From the NCBI RefSeq assembly GCF_000485595.1, contig NW_014577361.1, positions 36,887 to 68,014 on the forward strand: 31,128 nucleotides of DNA, written 5' to 3'. The notes under the pieces are model-generated. The model ran no database searches and had not been told where the DNA came from. It worked only from the letters and a program-made list of their open reading frames with translations. Positions 19,706-30,584 of this stretch are shown in pieces. The stretch is from Priapulus caudatus. Its lineage: Eukaryota > Priapulida > Priapulimorpha > Priapulimorphida > Priapulidae. Within the stretch, counting starts at the first letter, position 1. Each line of letters opens with the position of its first letter. The translations under genes were made by a program, and so were the position numbers.

Positions 19706-20339
19706 TGACGACCGCGCCTGCTCCGTTCTGCACCCTCATGATCAGCGGTACCGCCTAGTTGCGCAGCTATTTGTTTTCCGCGAGCTCTTCACTAACGACG
19801 CCTCGCCAGACACGGGTAGCCAATTAACCCTTGCCCCCCCCCCCCCCCGGCCCCATTTCGCTTAGGTAAATTTCGCGTGTGGCCGGGCGAGCGGGAGGGG
19901 CGTGTTTGTGGGGCGATGCAGATGGGCTCTTTGTGGGGAAATGATGCGAGCACAACCTTTTGCGCTCGCGGCGGCCACAGACCCCCCCTCCACTGTTAAA
20001 CTGTACATTCGCAGGCAATGCCGGGACTCCTGCACTGTATTATGTGTGTGGCGGCCGCCATATTTCATTACGGGTATGCTCCGTTCGTCAGCCGCATGGA
20101 ACCAGGTACGGGGGTCAGTCTGAGAAAACTAGTTGCATCGAGGTTAGGAACATCGGCGGACGCACGAGAGCAAAATCAGGCCATATAATAGTCGCTGTGT
20201 CGCACGCACACGCGAGTGCAAAAGATCGCCAATGACCAAGCAAGATACGGCACGCACGAATTTAATACAGCATACGTACATTTACACACGTGTTCGTACG
20301 TTACGCACGCGCGCGCGCCACGCCCGCACACATCACAGC
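19706..20339. other. Single-copy GC-rich stretch with poly-C and a YY1-like motif
   Basis: Fifteen consecutive C occur at 19834-19848. GGCGGCCGCCATATTTC at about 20049-20065 contains GCCGCCATATT, which resembles a YY1/Pho-type promoter element. A short ATG frame at 20081 reaches a CAG|GTACGG donor-like site near 20105. This could be a first exon, but nothing connects to it. No gene is called. Confidence 0.3.
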
Positions 20340-20805
20340 CCACACACACACACACACACACACACACCGCACACCACACACACACCCACACACACACGCA
20401 CACAGCACACAACACACTAACACGACACACATACGACACACACACACAGCACACCACACACACACACACACCCACACACAGACACACAACCACACACACC
20501 TCACACACACCCACACACACACACACACTCACGCACACACACACGATACACACACACACACACACACAACACACACACACAGCCACGACACTACGCCACA
20601 CTACACCACCAGACACACCTACACACACACGCAGCTGTCAGACACACGACACAGCACACACAGCACACACAACGCACACACAACCCACACACAGCCACAC
20701 ACACACACACACACACACACACCACCACACACACAGCACACGTCAGCGGACACACACAACGGACGCGCACAGCCAGCACGGGCCGCAGCAAGCACGCAGC
20801 ACGTA
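20340..20805. repeat. (CA)n-rich simple repeat
   Basis: CA runs with ACGC and ACAC interruptions. It corresponds, inverted, to the GT/GCGT-rich tract at 29680-29815 and marks the left end of the long inverted stretch. The 266-codon frame through it is mostly Thr-His repeat. Confidence 0.9.
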
Positions 20806-20879
20806 GGCACGCAGCACGTACGTGTCGCCGCTCGTCATCTGCTACGCCGTGCGGTCTCCATATGGCTTACGGGGCGGTA

Positions 20880-22752
20880 CGAGTTGCATTTGCCCTCGCG
20901 CGGATACGATCTTTACAGATTAACGACGTTTTTATTTCCATTACGGGCGAGTAGTTCTCAATTTCGAGGATTTATATTGGGCGTCATTGGGTTGACAATT
21001 TTTCACCACTTCCCTGATTTTTTGCTGATCTTACCGCAGACGTGTGTCAGTAGGATCGCCCTGTTAATGCTGCTTATGACCGCCCACTAGTCTAATTGTT
21101 GTATGCACGTAATGGATTTATCCTTACGTAATGACGAGTCTGGTGCCAAAGGTGAAACAGAACGGGGAGAGAGAGCTAAACAGCACTGCAGGCTGTCCTC
21201 AACAATTAGACTCTAGCCAAGACTATAAAACGCCGAATAATACGACATCGGAAATATTATTTAAACAGATATGTGTGAGCCAATCGGTCAGATTATGTGT
21301 TACTTGTCATTCATAGGCTGATAATTAAAATGATAGCCATTTTATTTGTTTGGGGGGAAGTGCCGGTGGGGTGTGCGATTGATAGTATGGAGCCTCTGGG
21401 CTTATCGAAGTCTCCCTGAGGTTTTAATTTGTACTTACACAATCCGGACCTAGATAGAACCTTACAATTTTTCCTCTCAAAGGATCATAGTGCTCCTCGT
21501 GTATAGCTCAGGCAAGTGTCCGCATCGTGATTTATAGGTTAGTACGACTCTGCGGTTCTGGTGATTGCGCGCACGTTTCGCGCACTCGCAAAGACGACTG
21601 TTACAACGGTACTCCCAAGGCAAGTTGCAAAAAAAACATTTAATGGCCAGGGTGTCCGTTATCTAGAAGGCTGCCTGTCACTGCATTACTGGTGCAACTA
21701 AGCGAAAATGCTGGGTGTTCTTCGCTCAGACTCATTATAGTGCTAGGCCTTATAATTCGTTATAACGGTGTCGGTTAAGGCGGGATGACTGCCCTACAAC
21801 GTACATGCAAACGCTCATTTTGCCCTGTGTCTTGTTTCTTGGGCGCCCCGCTTCTTCGCAAACTCTCGCTCCGCGCGAGCTGCTGCTCTTTTGGAAGATT
21901 CTTGTAGATACTAAGGAGCCAATGTGTACAGTGTTCACCTTTCTATTAATAGTGCACAATGGGCCACGCCGTGCCTCCTAGATGGGCGGTGGACTCCGCT
22001 TGCCGATCAGGAGGTCTCGCACACTGACGCTCCACATGGTCAATGGCTGGGCCATTGTGGGATACTTTTGGGGTATCCGTCGTTAATCTAATAAGAGGCG
22101 ATACTAGAGGTGAATTCGCTAGCTTGACTGTGCCTCGAGAGGCGATAAACGGGCACCTAATAGTAACTCCAACATTGCATTTCTTATTGATGTTTGTGTA
22201 CATAGGCTGAAGTATGGTTGGTTACCATATATGACTTGAACATGGAAAACCACATACTATAGTTTATGCCAGACAAACGGATGGTGTGAGTGTTCGGACC
22301 TGAGTCGTTTTCTGGTTTCAAGCTTCTACATAATATGTGATTATTCTCATATTTGGTTTTCACTACGTGACGATTTGAATACCTTGATGCAGATGTGCAC
22401 AGTACCGATATACTTGGAGACCATCATATGGGCCCAGACACCAGGTGGCCGTCCAGTGATGCTCGATTTCTTCCTCGATTTATCTTTCCTATCCTGATCG
22501 GTGAAACTGAACGTTTGTTGGGAGAGTCGCGCTAGACCGTCGTGGTGTGGCCGTCATGTAGTTTGACGTGTCGCAGTAGATACTCAGGATGAGAAAGTGG
22601 ACTCAGACCGTAAGTAGTAGCTTACTCTGCTGCGGAACCTGATAATTTAGCCAAAATGGACGAGGGTCAATGAACTAGTCGCCGCCCCTATTCATATCAC
22701 CCGTAACCTGCGATACCTGTGGAAACGCAGTGGTCAGGTGCATGCGCAGATC
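20880..22752. repeat. Block W, inverted insertion-rich copy
   Basis: The reverse complement of 28347-29650 (1,304 bp) aligns along this 1,873-bp stretch. Matching landmarks are TAGGATCGCCCTGTTAATGC (21051), AACATTTAATGG (21636) and TGATAATTTAGCCAAA (22640). Extra bases are frequent, and 21960-22140 is poorly alignable. Frames that are open in the partner are broken here. Confidence 0.8.
22744..22752. other. Empty insertion site of the foldback element
   Basis: GCGCAGATC occurs here once, joining the block W side (GGTCAGGTGCAT) directly to the block W2 side (ATACCTGACG). In the other copies the same nine bases border the element arm at 28347-28355 and at 30576-30584. This is what an uninterrupted target site with a 9-bp duplication looks like. 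Confidence 0.75.
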
Positions 22753-23375
22753 ATACCTGACGTCAAACAATGCAGATGCATAGTATGCATCCCCCTTATG
22801 GCAAACTTCCCCTTTCTAACGTGCGCCATGCACATGAGACATGTGAGATTTGACCGTTACTTACACATGCGCATTGTAGAGGGGGATTTTTTATGGAGGG
22901 GGTTGGTTATTACCATTGCTACGCCTGCGTTCTTCGATCCTCACTTTATTTCTCACGTGTCATCGATACGGTCAAGGTTGCAAAGACCTTCTTCAGCTTA
23001 CTTATTCAGATATTGTGCTATGCGCTCATTAAAAATTCGATTTAAGTAAGGCCAGCAAGAAAAACGCATTGAGCGATAGCTCGGTTGAATTCCACAGTCG
23101 CGGTGGCCAGCAGTGGGTCTGCATTCCGTAGAGACGGTTCCATCCTCCGCTTTTCGCATAGCAACGCAATGTGGAAGTGGATCTGCATCCCCGTAGGAGC
23201 CAGTCTAGGTATGCGTGTCGGCGCACCATATATCTACAAGAGTACTTGAGCTTTCACGGTTCTATTGTGCGTCATTGGATGCACGCCTCATTGTCGCAAA
23301 AACGTTCGCGCCTACCTGGCGTGTGATAGTCGCCGCTAGCGTACGCACGCATCGCCGTTATTTCGCATGACCAAC
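22744..23375. repeat. Block W2, inverted copy lacking the 52-bp hairpin
   Basis: It aligns with the reverse complement of 29940-30584. It lacks the hairpin insertion (bases 30483-30534 of the partner) and an additional ten bases next to it, while gaining scattered single bases. It carries both counterparts of the 24-bp direct repeat of the partner. Confidence 0.8.
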
Positions 23376-23887
23376 TAAGCATGTCGCATGTTCGCATGTC
23401 GCACGTAGGCATGTCGCATGTCGCAGCGTAGCATGTCGCACGTGAGCAGTCGCAAATGTCGCATTGTCGCACGTTAGCATGTCGCACGCTAGCAATGGGT
23501 CGCATGGTGCGCAATGTCGCCACGGTCCGCACGTAGCATGGTCGCATGTCGCACGTAGCATGTCGCACCGTGGAAGCATGTCGCATGTCGCACGTAAGCA
23601 GTCGCACGTCAGCATGTCGCAGTCGCATGGTCGCACGTAGCATGTCGCCTGTCGCACGTTTAGCATGTCGCACGTAGCATGGTCGCACCGTAGCATGTCG
23701 CCGTTAGCATGTCGCCATCTCGCATGTCGTCACTTAGCATGGTCGCACGTAGCATGTCGCACGGAGCACTTGTCGCTGTCGCACGTAGCGGGACGCACTA
23801 GCATGTCGCCATGTCGCATGATCGACGTAGCATCTCGCCATGTCGCACGTAGCATTGTCGCACGTAGATGGTCGCATGTTGCATGTC
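23376..23887. repeat. Long inverted heptamer array
   Basis: About 65 heptamers of ATGTCGC and ACGTAGC (the complements of types A and B), many with one extra or missing base. At both ends the order fits the reversed nine-unit pattern. The left flank matches the right flank of the 29835 array and the right flank matches the left flank of the 15738 array. It therefore bridges the two short arrays. Confidence 0.8.
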
Positions 23888-25560
23888 GCAACTGAGTCGC
23901 ACGAGATGCGAACGAGGGCGCTGCCAACAACATAGGCTCACGAACAACGCAGACCATTCACGGGCGGATAGCACGGCATTCGACTATCGCACGGATTTCA
24001 CATGAACGCGTGTAAAACTCAAGTGGTCTTTAAATCGGAGCAAGTTAGCATGTTAGCCACAGTTAGCTGTAAATGGGACAAGCCGCCGTTAACATTGTGT
24101 CGCTCATGTTTGGTCGGAATCTAAGCATCAGATAGAGCTATCTATAATAGGCAAATCAGGCGCGCTGAATAATAATAGATCGTACTATTCTATTCACTCC
24201 AGATTAGAATCAGGATCTATAGCTTATCTTAGATAGGTCTAATGTGTGTCAGCATAGATGGATCCTAGACGAGAGACGTTGGATAAACGATGTAGCTGCG
24301 CCAGACAACCGTCGATACACTGTCTACAACGTATCTACCGACGATTAACGTCTGCAAGCTTTCGAGGGTCTAAAGAAAAGTGTGTATTCCCCACGCATCA
24401 CCCGTCAGGTATTGGGGATTTCGATTAAGGACATAAAGTATTTGCATCGCTTCTGCCATCGATAGTCAGCTGGACGCGTACATTGGCGGGCATATAAACT
24501 ATTACGCTCATGTGCGGACGTAACCCGCAACAACGGCACTTTGTTTACCTAAGGCCACCACCGGCCATCGCGTATACGTATATCTGGCCGACAGGCTATT
24601 GCTTGTGACGTATTATATAAGCAAATATGCGGGATGCTTTAGGGTGTTGAGAGGTAAGGCGTGCTATCGGGATTATGGAGGGGTACAAAGGTTAGGCCTT
24701 GTGGAGGCCCTCTGCATGGTTACGCATGCGTAGTAGATTGAGGCATTACTGATGATCTAGTGCTAGCTGCAAGCATGTTATCAAAAACAGCGTTTTTCTT
24801 TTGCGACATCGTGGGACTGATGTAGCCGCAAATATGGCGACCCTCTAATCGTTGAAGAGCCACCGTGGAGAATTTTGTCCGTCTTCTTACCACTACCTAC
24901 CGGCACCATCACGGTACTTGCGGACATCGGAGGGCGCTTGTGCGCGCGGAGCCGCGTAAGAGCAGGGTAGAGCGACTTAGGTCCAAGAGATGTGACAAAG
25001 ATGGATTCAACAGCTTATGGAAAAAGCCTACTGCAGAATCGGCGTATTGTTAGGCGTTTTCTTAGATGAGGTCAGAAATGGTCATCCGCGCCGCCGCTCG
25101 CACTAGTACTGCCCTTGCGAGCTGTGTGCGGCAGGTTAACGTTCGTTTCAATTCTATATCTAGGTGTCGTGATTGCGCCACTGCGTGGAATCTGAATGGA
25201 GACAACAACAGGCAGCGAGTGGGGATTGGGCGCAAGCTTTGCTATAGGTCAGGCGCACTGTTAGTACTTCATACGCGTAATTTTTCTGTGAGACTCGCAG
25301 TGGCAGTGGATGTGGGCGACAATATATGTAAATTGCGCTTTATATTGCTTCATAATGAATCGAGATAATTGCGCGTTTTAATCTTATGTCCCTTTCTGTG
25401 GCATACTTTTTGGATGGCCCCGGTGATACCCCAACCCACCCCCACCACGAGATTCTACAAAGTGGCGTGCGCTCATGCATAACGACCGAGGTGTGGGACA
25501 TTGAAATGGACGATGCCCAATTACACTGTTTTACTTGTTATTTCGAGGTAAAATTGTCTA
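23888..25560. repeat. Block Y, inverted insertion-rich copy
   Basis: It aligns over its full length with the reverse complement of 14161-15737, including the 159-bp repeat at about 24455-24612 and a broken form of the palindrome at about 24160-24200. Frames of 60-100 codons here are not conserved in the partner and are not called. Confidence 0.8.
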
Positions 25561-25890
25561 CTTGCATATACACGCACCACAGCACACACACACGCACGCG
25601 CGCGCGACGCTGACGACGCGCGCAGCACGCACGCCACCAGCACGCACGCACACGCACAGCCCCGACGCACAAGCACGCACGCACGCCGCGCACCACACAG
25701 ACACACACACACACACGCGCGCGCACGCACGCACGCACGCACGCACTGCACACACAGCACACACACACACACACACACACACGTAGATGCACGCACACGC
25801 ACACACAGCGCACACACGTAGCAACGCCCGCCCGATACGCACCATACACCACGCACATACGCGATATACACACACCACCACACACACTAG
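25560..25890. repeat. (CA)n/GCAC simple repeat
   Basis: Inverted counterpart of the GT-rich tract at 13788-14160. Frames across it are repeat translations. Confidence 0.9.
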
Positions 25891-26169
25891 CGGATATCAA
25901 GATGTTAAGACTCATTCTCGAATCTCGAGCATAAATGAACCGATTTGCGGCAATGAAATGGATGGCGTTTCGATGAGGTTCGTGTTTTCGTAAGAAAACC
26001 AGATTAACTTCTTGGCATACTTGTGCTACGCGTAGTATTATGGAGTTATTGTGGTTATGATCTGTTTGAGGTAAAAAAATAAGGACAATCCATCAAACAA
26101 ACAAACACTACTATTGTAGGAGTACATATGGCTCTAATGCAAACCCCATACCCTAAACCCCTCCCTCAC
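25891..26169. other. Single-copy spacer
   Basis: Homology to the block Y and X region stops here. No gene is seen. Confidence 0.4.
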
Positions 26170-26315
26170 TTACACGCACTCAATACGCACACACGCACGC
26201 GCGCGTGCACACACACAAACACACACACAAACACACACACACACACATATATACACACACACACACGCACGCGCGCACGCACGCACGCACGCACACACGC
26301 ACACACACACACATA
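26170..26315. repeat. (CA)n/(GCAC)n microsatellite
   Basis: CACACA and GCACGC units with a short TATATA interruption near 26248. Confidence 0.92.
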
Positions 26316-27783
26316 CTTTATACGTACGCCACACTCGCTCATCGAAATGTTTTTGCTTTACTAACAATAATGATACTGCGATAAAATGACATTATGTTCA
26401 TCGAGTTATAGTTAAGCCATAGTCAGGAATGCGAATATAGCAACGTTAGTAATGCAAATATTATATTATTACTTTCGTACTACTAACTTAACATATAGAG
26501 TACGTGTAGTTAATACTTAGTGTATGCGGTGTATAGGATATGGTTATTAATCAGCAGTTAGACAGATGTAGTCGTGCTTCAATGCCGAGTTAGACCCTGC
26601 CCCCCCCCAACTGTCCAGTCTGTTCACCTGCCCCACCGACCTGCATCATCACGTTGCTGTCGTGTGGGGGCTTAATCGCGCCCTCCTATAACTCCACGGG
26701 CGAAGACAGTAAAATTAATGTCTAACCATGCTGAACCGGAACCGGTCAAGGAAGAGGAGACAGATGAAGAGTGAGAACAAAGTTAAAAAGAGATATCATA
26801 TATACTGGCTCGGCCGTCGCTCATAATAAAAATGACTGCGTTCCTGCTGAAACAGGCCCGGCAGACTCGAAAAATAAGCAAGGCTACCCTACGCTGCCAC
26901 TGCCAGGATTCAACTCAGCATCACGAAAACATTGGGCTATTCGGCGAACAGATTGAGAGCGGGACACGGTAGAACTGCAGCGAACTTACACCGATGGGGA
27001 CTTACAGATGCACCAATCAAAGCATCGATCAACAACCTCAAAGCATCAATCCTCAAACATCAAACTCCAAAGCATCGATCATCTGGTGCTGAACTGTCCG
27101 GTGACGAGGATATGTAACCATAAATGAATGTGGCGAACTCTTTTGCAACTAGATTGCCCGTGGGGCTGTGGAGGTGTGATGCTGACGCCACACGATACTA
27201 CTACTACTACTACTATATACTACTACTAATAATAATACCTTGCGTTCAATCTATTTTTTTGAGTGTGGTTCTCCTGCTTATATGTACGACTCGCTACGTG
27301 CGCGCCAAGTCTCGCTCGTTCTGACACAACTTCGTGTGTGAAGCGAAGGGCTGCACCGTATCGCTACGGATCGTATTGATCGATGCCACGAACAATAAAG
27401 TTAGCGATGAACGACCATCTTTATTAATGGTAGCCTTCATCGGGTTCTCTAGCTCTGCAATGCTAAAAACGGCTGTGTTACCGAGTTAATTACACTTATG
27501 TAGCCCAAGCTCCTGCTGGTAATGTCGTGTACCCTATTGCTCATGCGTACGTTATGAAGCTATATCAATAGTATAATCCTAATCCTATCCTCATAGGCGT
27601 CCTATGAGTTGAGTGGTAGACTACGAATGTAATAGAATCACCGATATTTATTCATATTTATATATAAGACAATACTATTTCATTTTTATAGATTTATTAT
27701 TATTAATATTTTTTTTGGCAAAAGCAGGCGATTCAAGAGAGAGGTAGAGCGGAGATAATGCTGAACGTCTCATTCTTTTGTAG
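26316..27783. other. Intron-like single-copy stretch before the second formin exon
   Basis: An 18-codon ATG frame at 26718-26774 (MSNHAEPEPVKEEETDEE, stop TGA) has an acidic, protein-like composition, but nothing supports it as a gene. A worn short repeat with the motif CAAAGCATCGATCA occurs at about 27018-27080, and (ACT)n at 27198-27230. The last 60 bp carry a good pyrimidine tract leading to the acceptor at 27783. Confidence 0.4.
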
Positions 27784-27946
27784 GTGGCGAGGAAAGCGCG
27801 CTATCGACTAAAGGTGGTCGTGGAGGAGCTGGGTAAGGGGCCTGGCCACGCGGCGTACAAACTCACACTGCTCACCCTCATCAACTCTCTCATCGACAAC
27901 GCCGAGTCGAAGAGAGAACGAATTCTCATCCGAAATGAGTTCATTG
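27784..27946 (+). CDS. Following exon of the diaphanous-related formin (FH3 armadillo region)
   Basis: A CATTCTTTTGTAG acceptor and an ATTG|GTACGT donor bound 163 bp: 54 codons in phase 0 plus one base. The peptide includes ARYRLKVVVEEL, then KLTLLTLINSLI, and ends RERILIRNEFI. This matches the helices of the formin FH3 domain that follow the HYK segment of the previous exon. In INF2-like formins the same number of residues separates HYK from the (V/M)..EL motif, and an LRNEFI(G) segment ends this helix pair. The exon is intact and has no second copy in the window. The next exon, starting in phase 1 with the rest of a Gly codon, is not visible in the 3.2 kb to the window end. Confidence 0.88.
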
Positions 27947-28050
27947 GTACGTATGAGAACGCATATGCCCCGTAGTAATGCTCTGTATATATAGGTACAA
28001 AGTAACAAGCACGTATAAACCCTTTATGGGTTGTATATGCTCTTGAATGT

Positions 28051-28051
28051 G

Positions 28052-28111
<60 letters not shown>
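28051..28111. repeat. (TA)n-(TG)n microsatellite
   Basis: A TA tract followed by about 48 bp of TG abuts the element arm that starts at 28112. Confidence 0.95.
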
Positions 28112-28114
<3 letters not shown>

Positions 28115-28346
28115 TGCTAAGACTTTGAGGAATAACAGCATAAATACCTGGTGTAAAATTGTGGAAGTGTTCAAAAAGATAGGTGAGATGTCCATGTTGA
28201 TAGATAAGTGTTAAAAAGCCCGATCATTTTACGTTTTGGGGATAAATTTTTGGTCACATCAGTTGGACCATTTGCTTAGATTACATCTATGGCAGAATGT
28301 GCTATAGCCCTGCGGCAGCGATCCGCGGGCTATAGTACTAGAGCTA
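28112..28346 (+). mobile_element. Solitary 235-bp arm of the foldback element
   Basis: It starts TAGTGCTAAGACTTTG and ends GTACTAGAGCTA. It is the same length as the reverse complement of 30585-30819, with about two mismatches. The last 40 bases contain a strong internal stem (GTGCTATAGCCC with GGGCTATAGTAC, plus GCGG with CCGC). The right flank GATCTGCGC (28347-28355) is the inferred target duplication. On the left the arm begins exactly where the inverted homology of the complete element ends, but a TG repeat stands in place of the 61-bp spacer. Confidence 0.8.
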
Positions 28347-29650
28347 GATCTGCGCATGCACCTGACCACGCGTTTTCACAGTACAGTTACGGTGTAGAAT
28401 AAGGGCGTAGTATTGACCTCGTCGCATTTGGCTAAATTATCAAGGTTTGCAGCATAGTAAGCCTATATGAGGTCTAGTCATATATCACCACGTTCAGTTC
28501 ACGATCAGGATAAAAGAATAAACAGAATAATCGAGACACTGGATGGTACCAACGTTTGGGCACACTGAACAATTCCTCGTCGTATGAAACTTGAGAATTA
28601 ATGCACATATTGATTGGCAATAAAAACCACTATCCAACTCCACGTTGAGCTTAAACTATAGTATGTGGCTTTATGTTCAAATGTTAAAACTTCGTATGTA
28701 AAAACACAATTATATGGTATAGTTTATCGCCTCCGGACATCATAGTAGCGAATCACGCATGCCTCTTTATCATCGAAGGATCAGATGGCGCGCGCGTTTC
28801 AACCTCTGTCGCACGTCGCCATGGCGGCGTGCCATTGTGAACTATTAATAGAAAGGTGAAACTGTACTATTCTCCTTATTCTAAAGAATTTCCAAAAGAG
28901 CAGCAGCTGCGGAGCGAGTTTGCGAGAAACGCAAGGGAACAAGACACAGGCAAGAATGAGCGTTGCATGCACTGTACAGTCAATCCCGCCTTAACCGACA
29001 CCGTTATAGAATTATATAGCACTATAGTCTGCGAAGAACACCCAGCATTTTTCGTTAGTTGCCGTAATGCAGTGACAGCACTTCTAGATAACGGACACCT
29101 GCCATTAAATGTTTTTTTTGGCACTTGCCTTGGAGTACCCGTTGTAAACAGTCGTCTTTGCGAGCCGCTGGCCCAACGCAAGTATTACAGACATGCCTGA
29201 GCTATAGAGACCGTATTATTATATTTAATTTATATCTCATTGTGGAATACGAATTAAACCTCAGGGAGAATTTCGAAAGCCCAGAGGGCTCATACTAATA
29301 ATTTCGAACATGACTAACAAATAAAATGCCTATTTTAATTAGTCAGCCTATGAATGAAAAGTAACACATAATCTGACCGGTGGTCACAAATACTGTTTAT
29401 ATTTCCGATGTCGATTTTCGTTTAAGTCTTCTGGGATTTTGTAGAAGCTGCAGTTGTGTTTAGGTCTGTCAGCCAGCTCTGTCATTACGTAGGATAATCC
29501 TTACGTGCATACAACAATTAGACTAGTGCGTGTCATACAGCATTAACAGGGCGATCCTACTGACACAGTCTGCGTAAGATCACAAAAAATCAGGAAGTGG
29601 TGATTTCAAATGCGCCAATTGCTCGCTGGAATTGCGTAATGGAAATAATT
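28347..29650. repeat. Block W, cleaner copy
   Basis: The reverse complement aligns with 20880-22752. Apart from the frame at 28821-29200, it is AT-rich and non-coding by eye. Confidence 0.8.
28821..29200 (+). CDS. Unrecognised open frame or exon pair, intact only in this copy
   Basis: From 28841 a stop-free frame of 119 codons runs to TGA at 29198. Its usable start in that frame would be a non-standard GTG at 28856, so if it is coding it is more likely an exon. Alternatively an ATG in strong context (GCCATGG) at 28821 opens a short exon, MAACHCELLIE, reaching AAAG|GTGAAA at 28855/28856. The frame contains ERCMHCTVNPALTD and LNVFFGTCLGVPVV, with several Cys and no low complexity. A 101-codon minus-strand frame overlaps it. 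The partner copy at about 21570-21950 is broken by extra bases. No family is recognised. Confidence 0.25.
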
Positions 29651-29675
29651 GTGTTAATTGTATCTATCCCGCGGG

Positions 29676-29817
29676 CATGCAATCTTACGTGCATGCGCGC
29701 GTGCATGCGGGTACACGTACGTCTGCGTGCCTGCGTGCCTACGTGCATGCGTGCGTGCATGCGGGTGCATGAAGTGTGCGTGTTGTGTGTGTGTGTGCGT
29801 GTGTGTGTGTATAGATA
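29676..29817. repeat. GTGC/GCAT and TG simple repeat
   Basis: GCATGCGTGC-type sequence grading into (TG)n. It is followed by TATAGATA and a T-run before the heptamer array. Confidence 0.88.
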
Positions 29818-29834
29818 TTTTTTTTTCGCGTAAT

Positions 29835-29939
29835 GCTACGTGCGACATGCGACATGCGACATGCTACGTGCGACATGCTACGTGCGACATGCGACATGCT
29901 ACGTGCGACATGCGACATGCGACATGCTAGTTGCGACAT
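29835..29939. repeat. Two-type heptamer array, 15 units
   Basis: Exactly 15 heptamers in the order B, then AAABABAAB, then AAAB'A, where A is GCGACAT, B is GCTACGT and B' is GCTAGTT. It shares 14 consecutive unit identities with the array at 15738-15842, offset by one unit. The left flank is the T-run CGCG; the right flank is GCGATAACG, which is also found inverted at the left end of the 23376 array. Confidence 0.85.
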
Positions 29940-30584
29940 GCGATAACGCGATGCGTGCGTACGTAGCGGCGACTATCACATCGCCAGGTAGCGGCGACGT
30001 TTTCGACAATAGGCGTGCATCATGACGCACAATAAACGTGAAACTCAGTACTCTTGTAGATTTACACGTGCGCGACGCATACCTAGACTGTCTCTACGGG
30101 ATGCAGATCCACTTCCACTTGCTTCTCTGCGAAAAGGAGGAATGGACCGTCTCTACGGGATGCAGATCCACTGCTGCCACCGCGACTGTGGATTCACCGA
30201 GCTTATCGCTCAATGCGTTTTCTTGCTGCCTTACTAAATCGAATTTTTTATAGCGCATAGCACAATATCTGAATAAGTAAGTGAAGAAGGTTGAACCTTG
30301 ACCTATCGATGACACTGAGAAATAAAGTGAGGGACGAAGAACCGGCGTAGCATGGTATACAACCCCCTCCATAAAAAATGCCCCTCTACAATGCGCATGT
30401 GTAATAATGGTCAAATCTCCATGGCCATGTGCATGCGCACGTTAGAAAGGGGAAGTTTGCCATAAGGGGGATGCATACTATCAAGAGCAGATAAAGAAGG
30501 CTGCTCAGACCTTCTTTATCTGCTCTTGATACTATGCTACATCTGCATTGTTTGACATGGTACTGCGTCAGGTATGATCTGCGC
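29940..30584. repeat. Block W2, copy with hairpin insertion and internal direct repeat
   Basis: It aligns inverted with 22744-23375. GTCTCTACGGGATGCAGATC plus CACT occurs at 30090-30113 and again at 30149-30172. The 59-bp spacing is not a multiple of three, so the duplication does not keep one reading frame. Frames of about 70 codons over it are not recognised. Confidence 0.75.
30483..30534. mobile_element. 52-bp hairpin insertion flanked by ATACTAT
   Basis: Bases 30479-30500 and 30510-30531 are perfect reverse complements (22 bp) around a nine-base loop, CTGCTCAGA. Five more pairs extend the stem beyond one mismatch. ATACTAT stands at 30476-30482 and again at 30528-30534. The other copy of this block reads GATGCATACTATGCA with a single ATACTAT and no hairpin. 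That supports insertion here with a 7-bp target duplication, or the reverse, a precise deletion there. Confidence 0.65.

Noticed and set aside
20216-21090. Frames of 196 and 266 codons
   Set aside because: Thr-His runs come from the (CA)n repeat, and the tail of the longer one lies in an insertion-rich copy whose partner does not keep the frame.
23272-23957. Cys-Asp-Met-Arg repeat frames on both strands (up to 138 codons)
   Set aside because: They come from the noisy heptamer array and differ between strands.
25066-25368. 100-codon frame in inverted block Y
   Set aside because: The cleaner copy of the block does not preserve this frame, so insertions probably created it.
26718-26774. 18-residue acidic peptide frame as a gene or first exon
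   Set aside because: Too short to support alone. The following GTGAGA is only a weak donor and no partner exon was seen.
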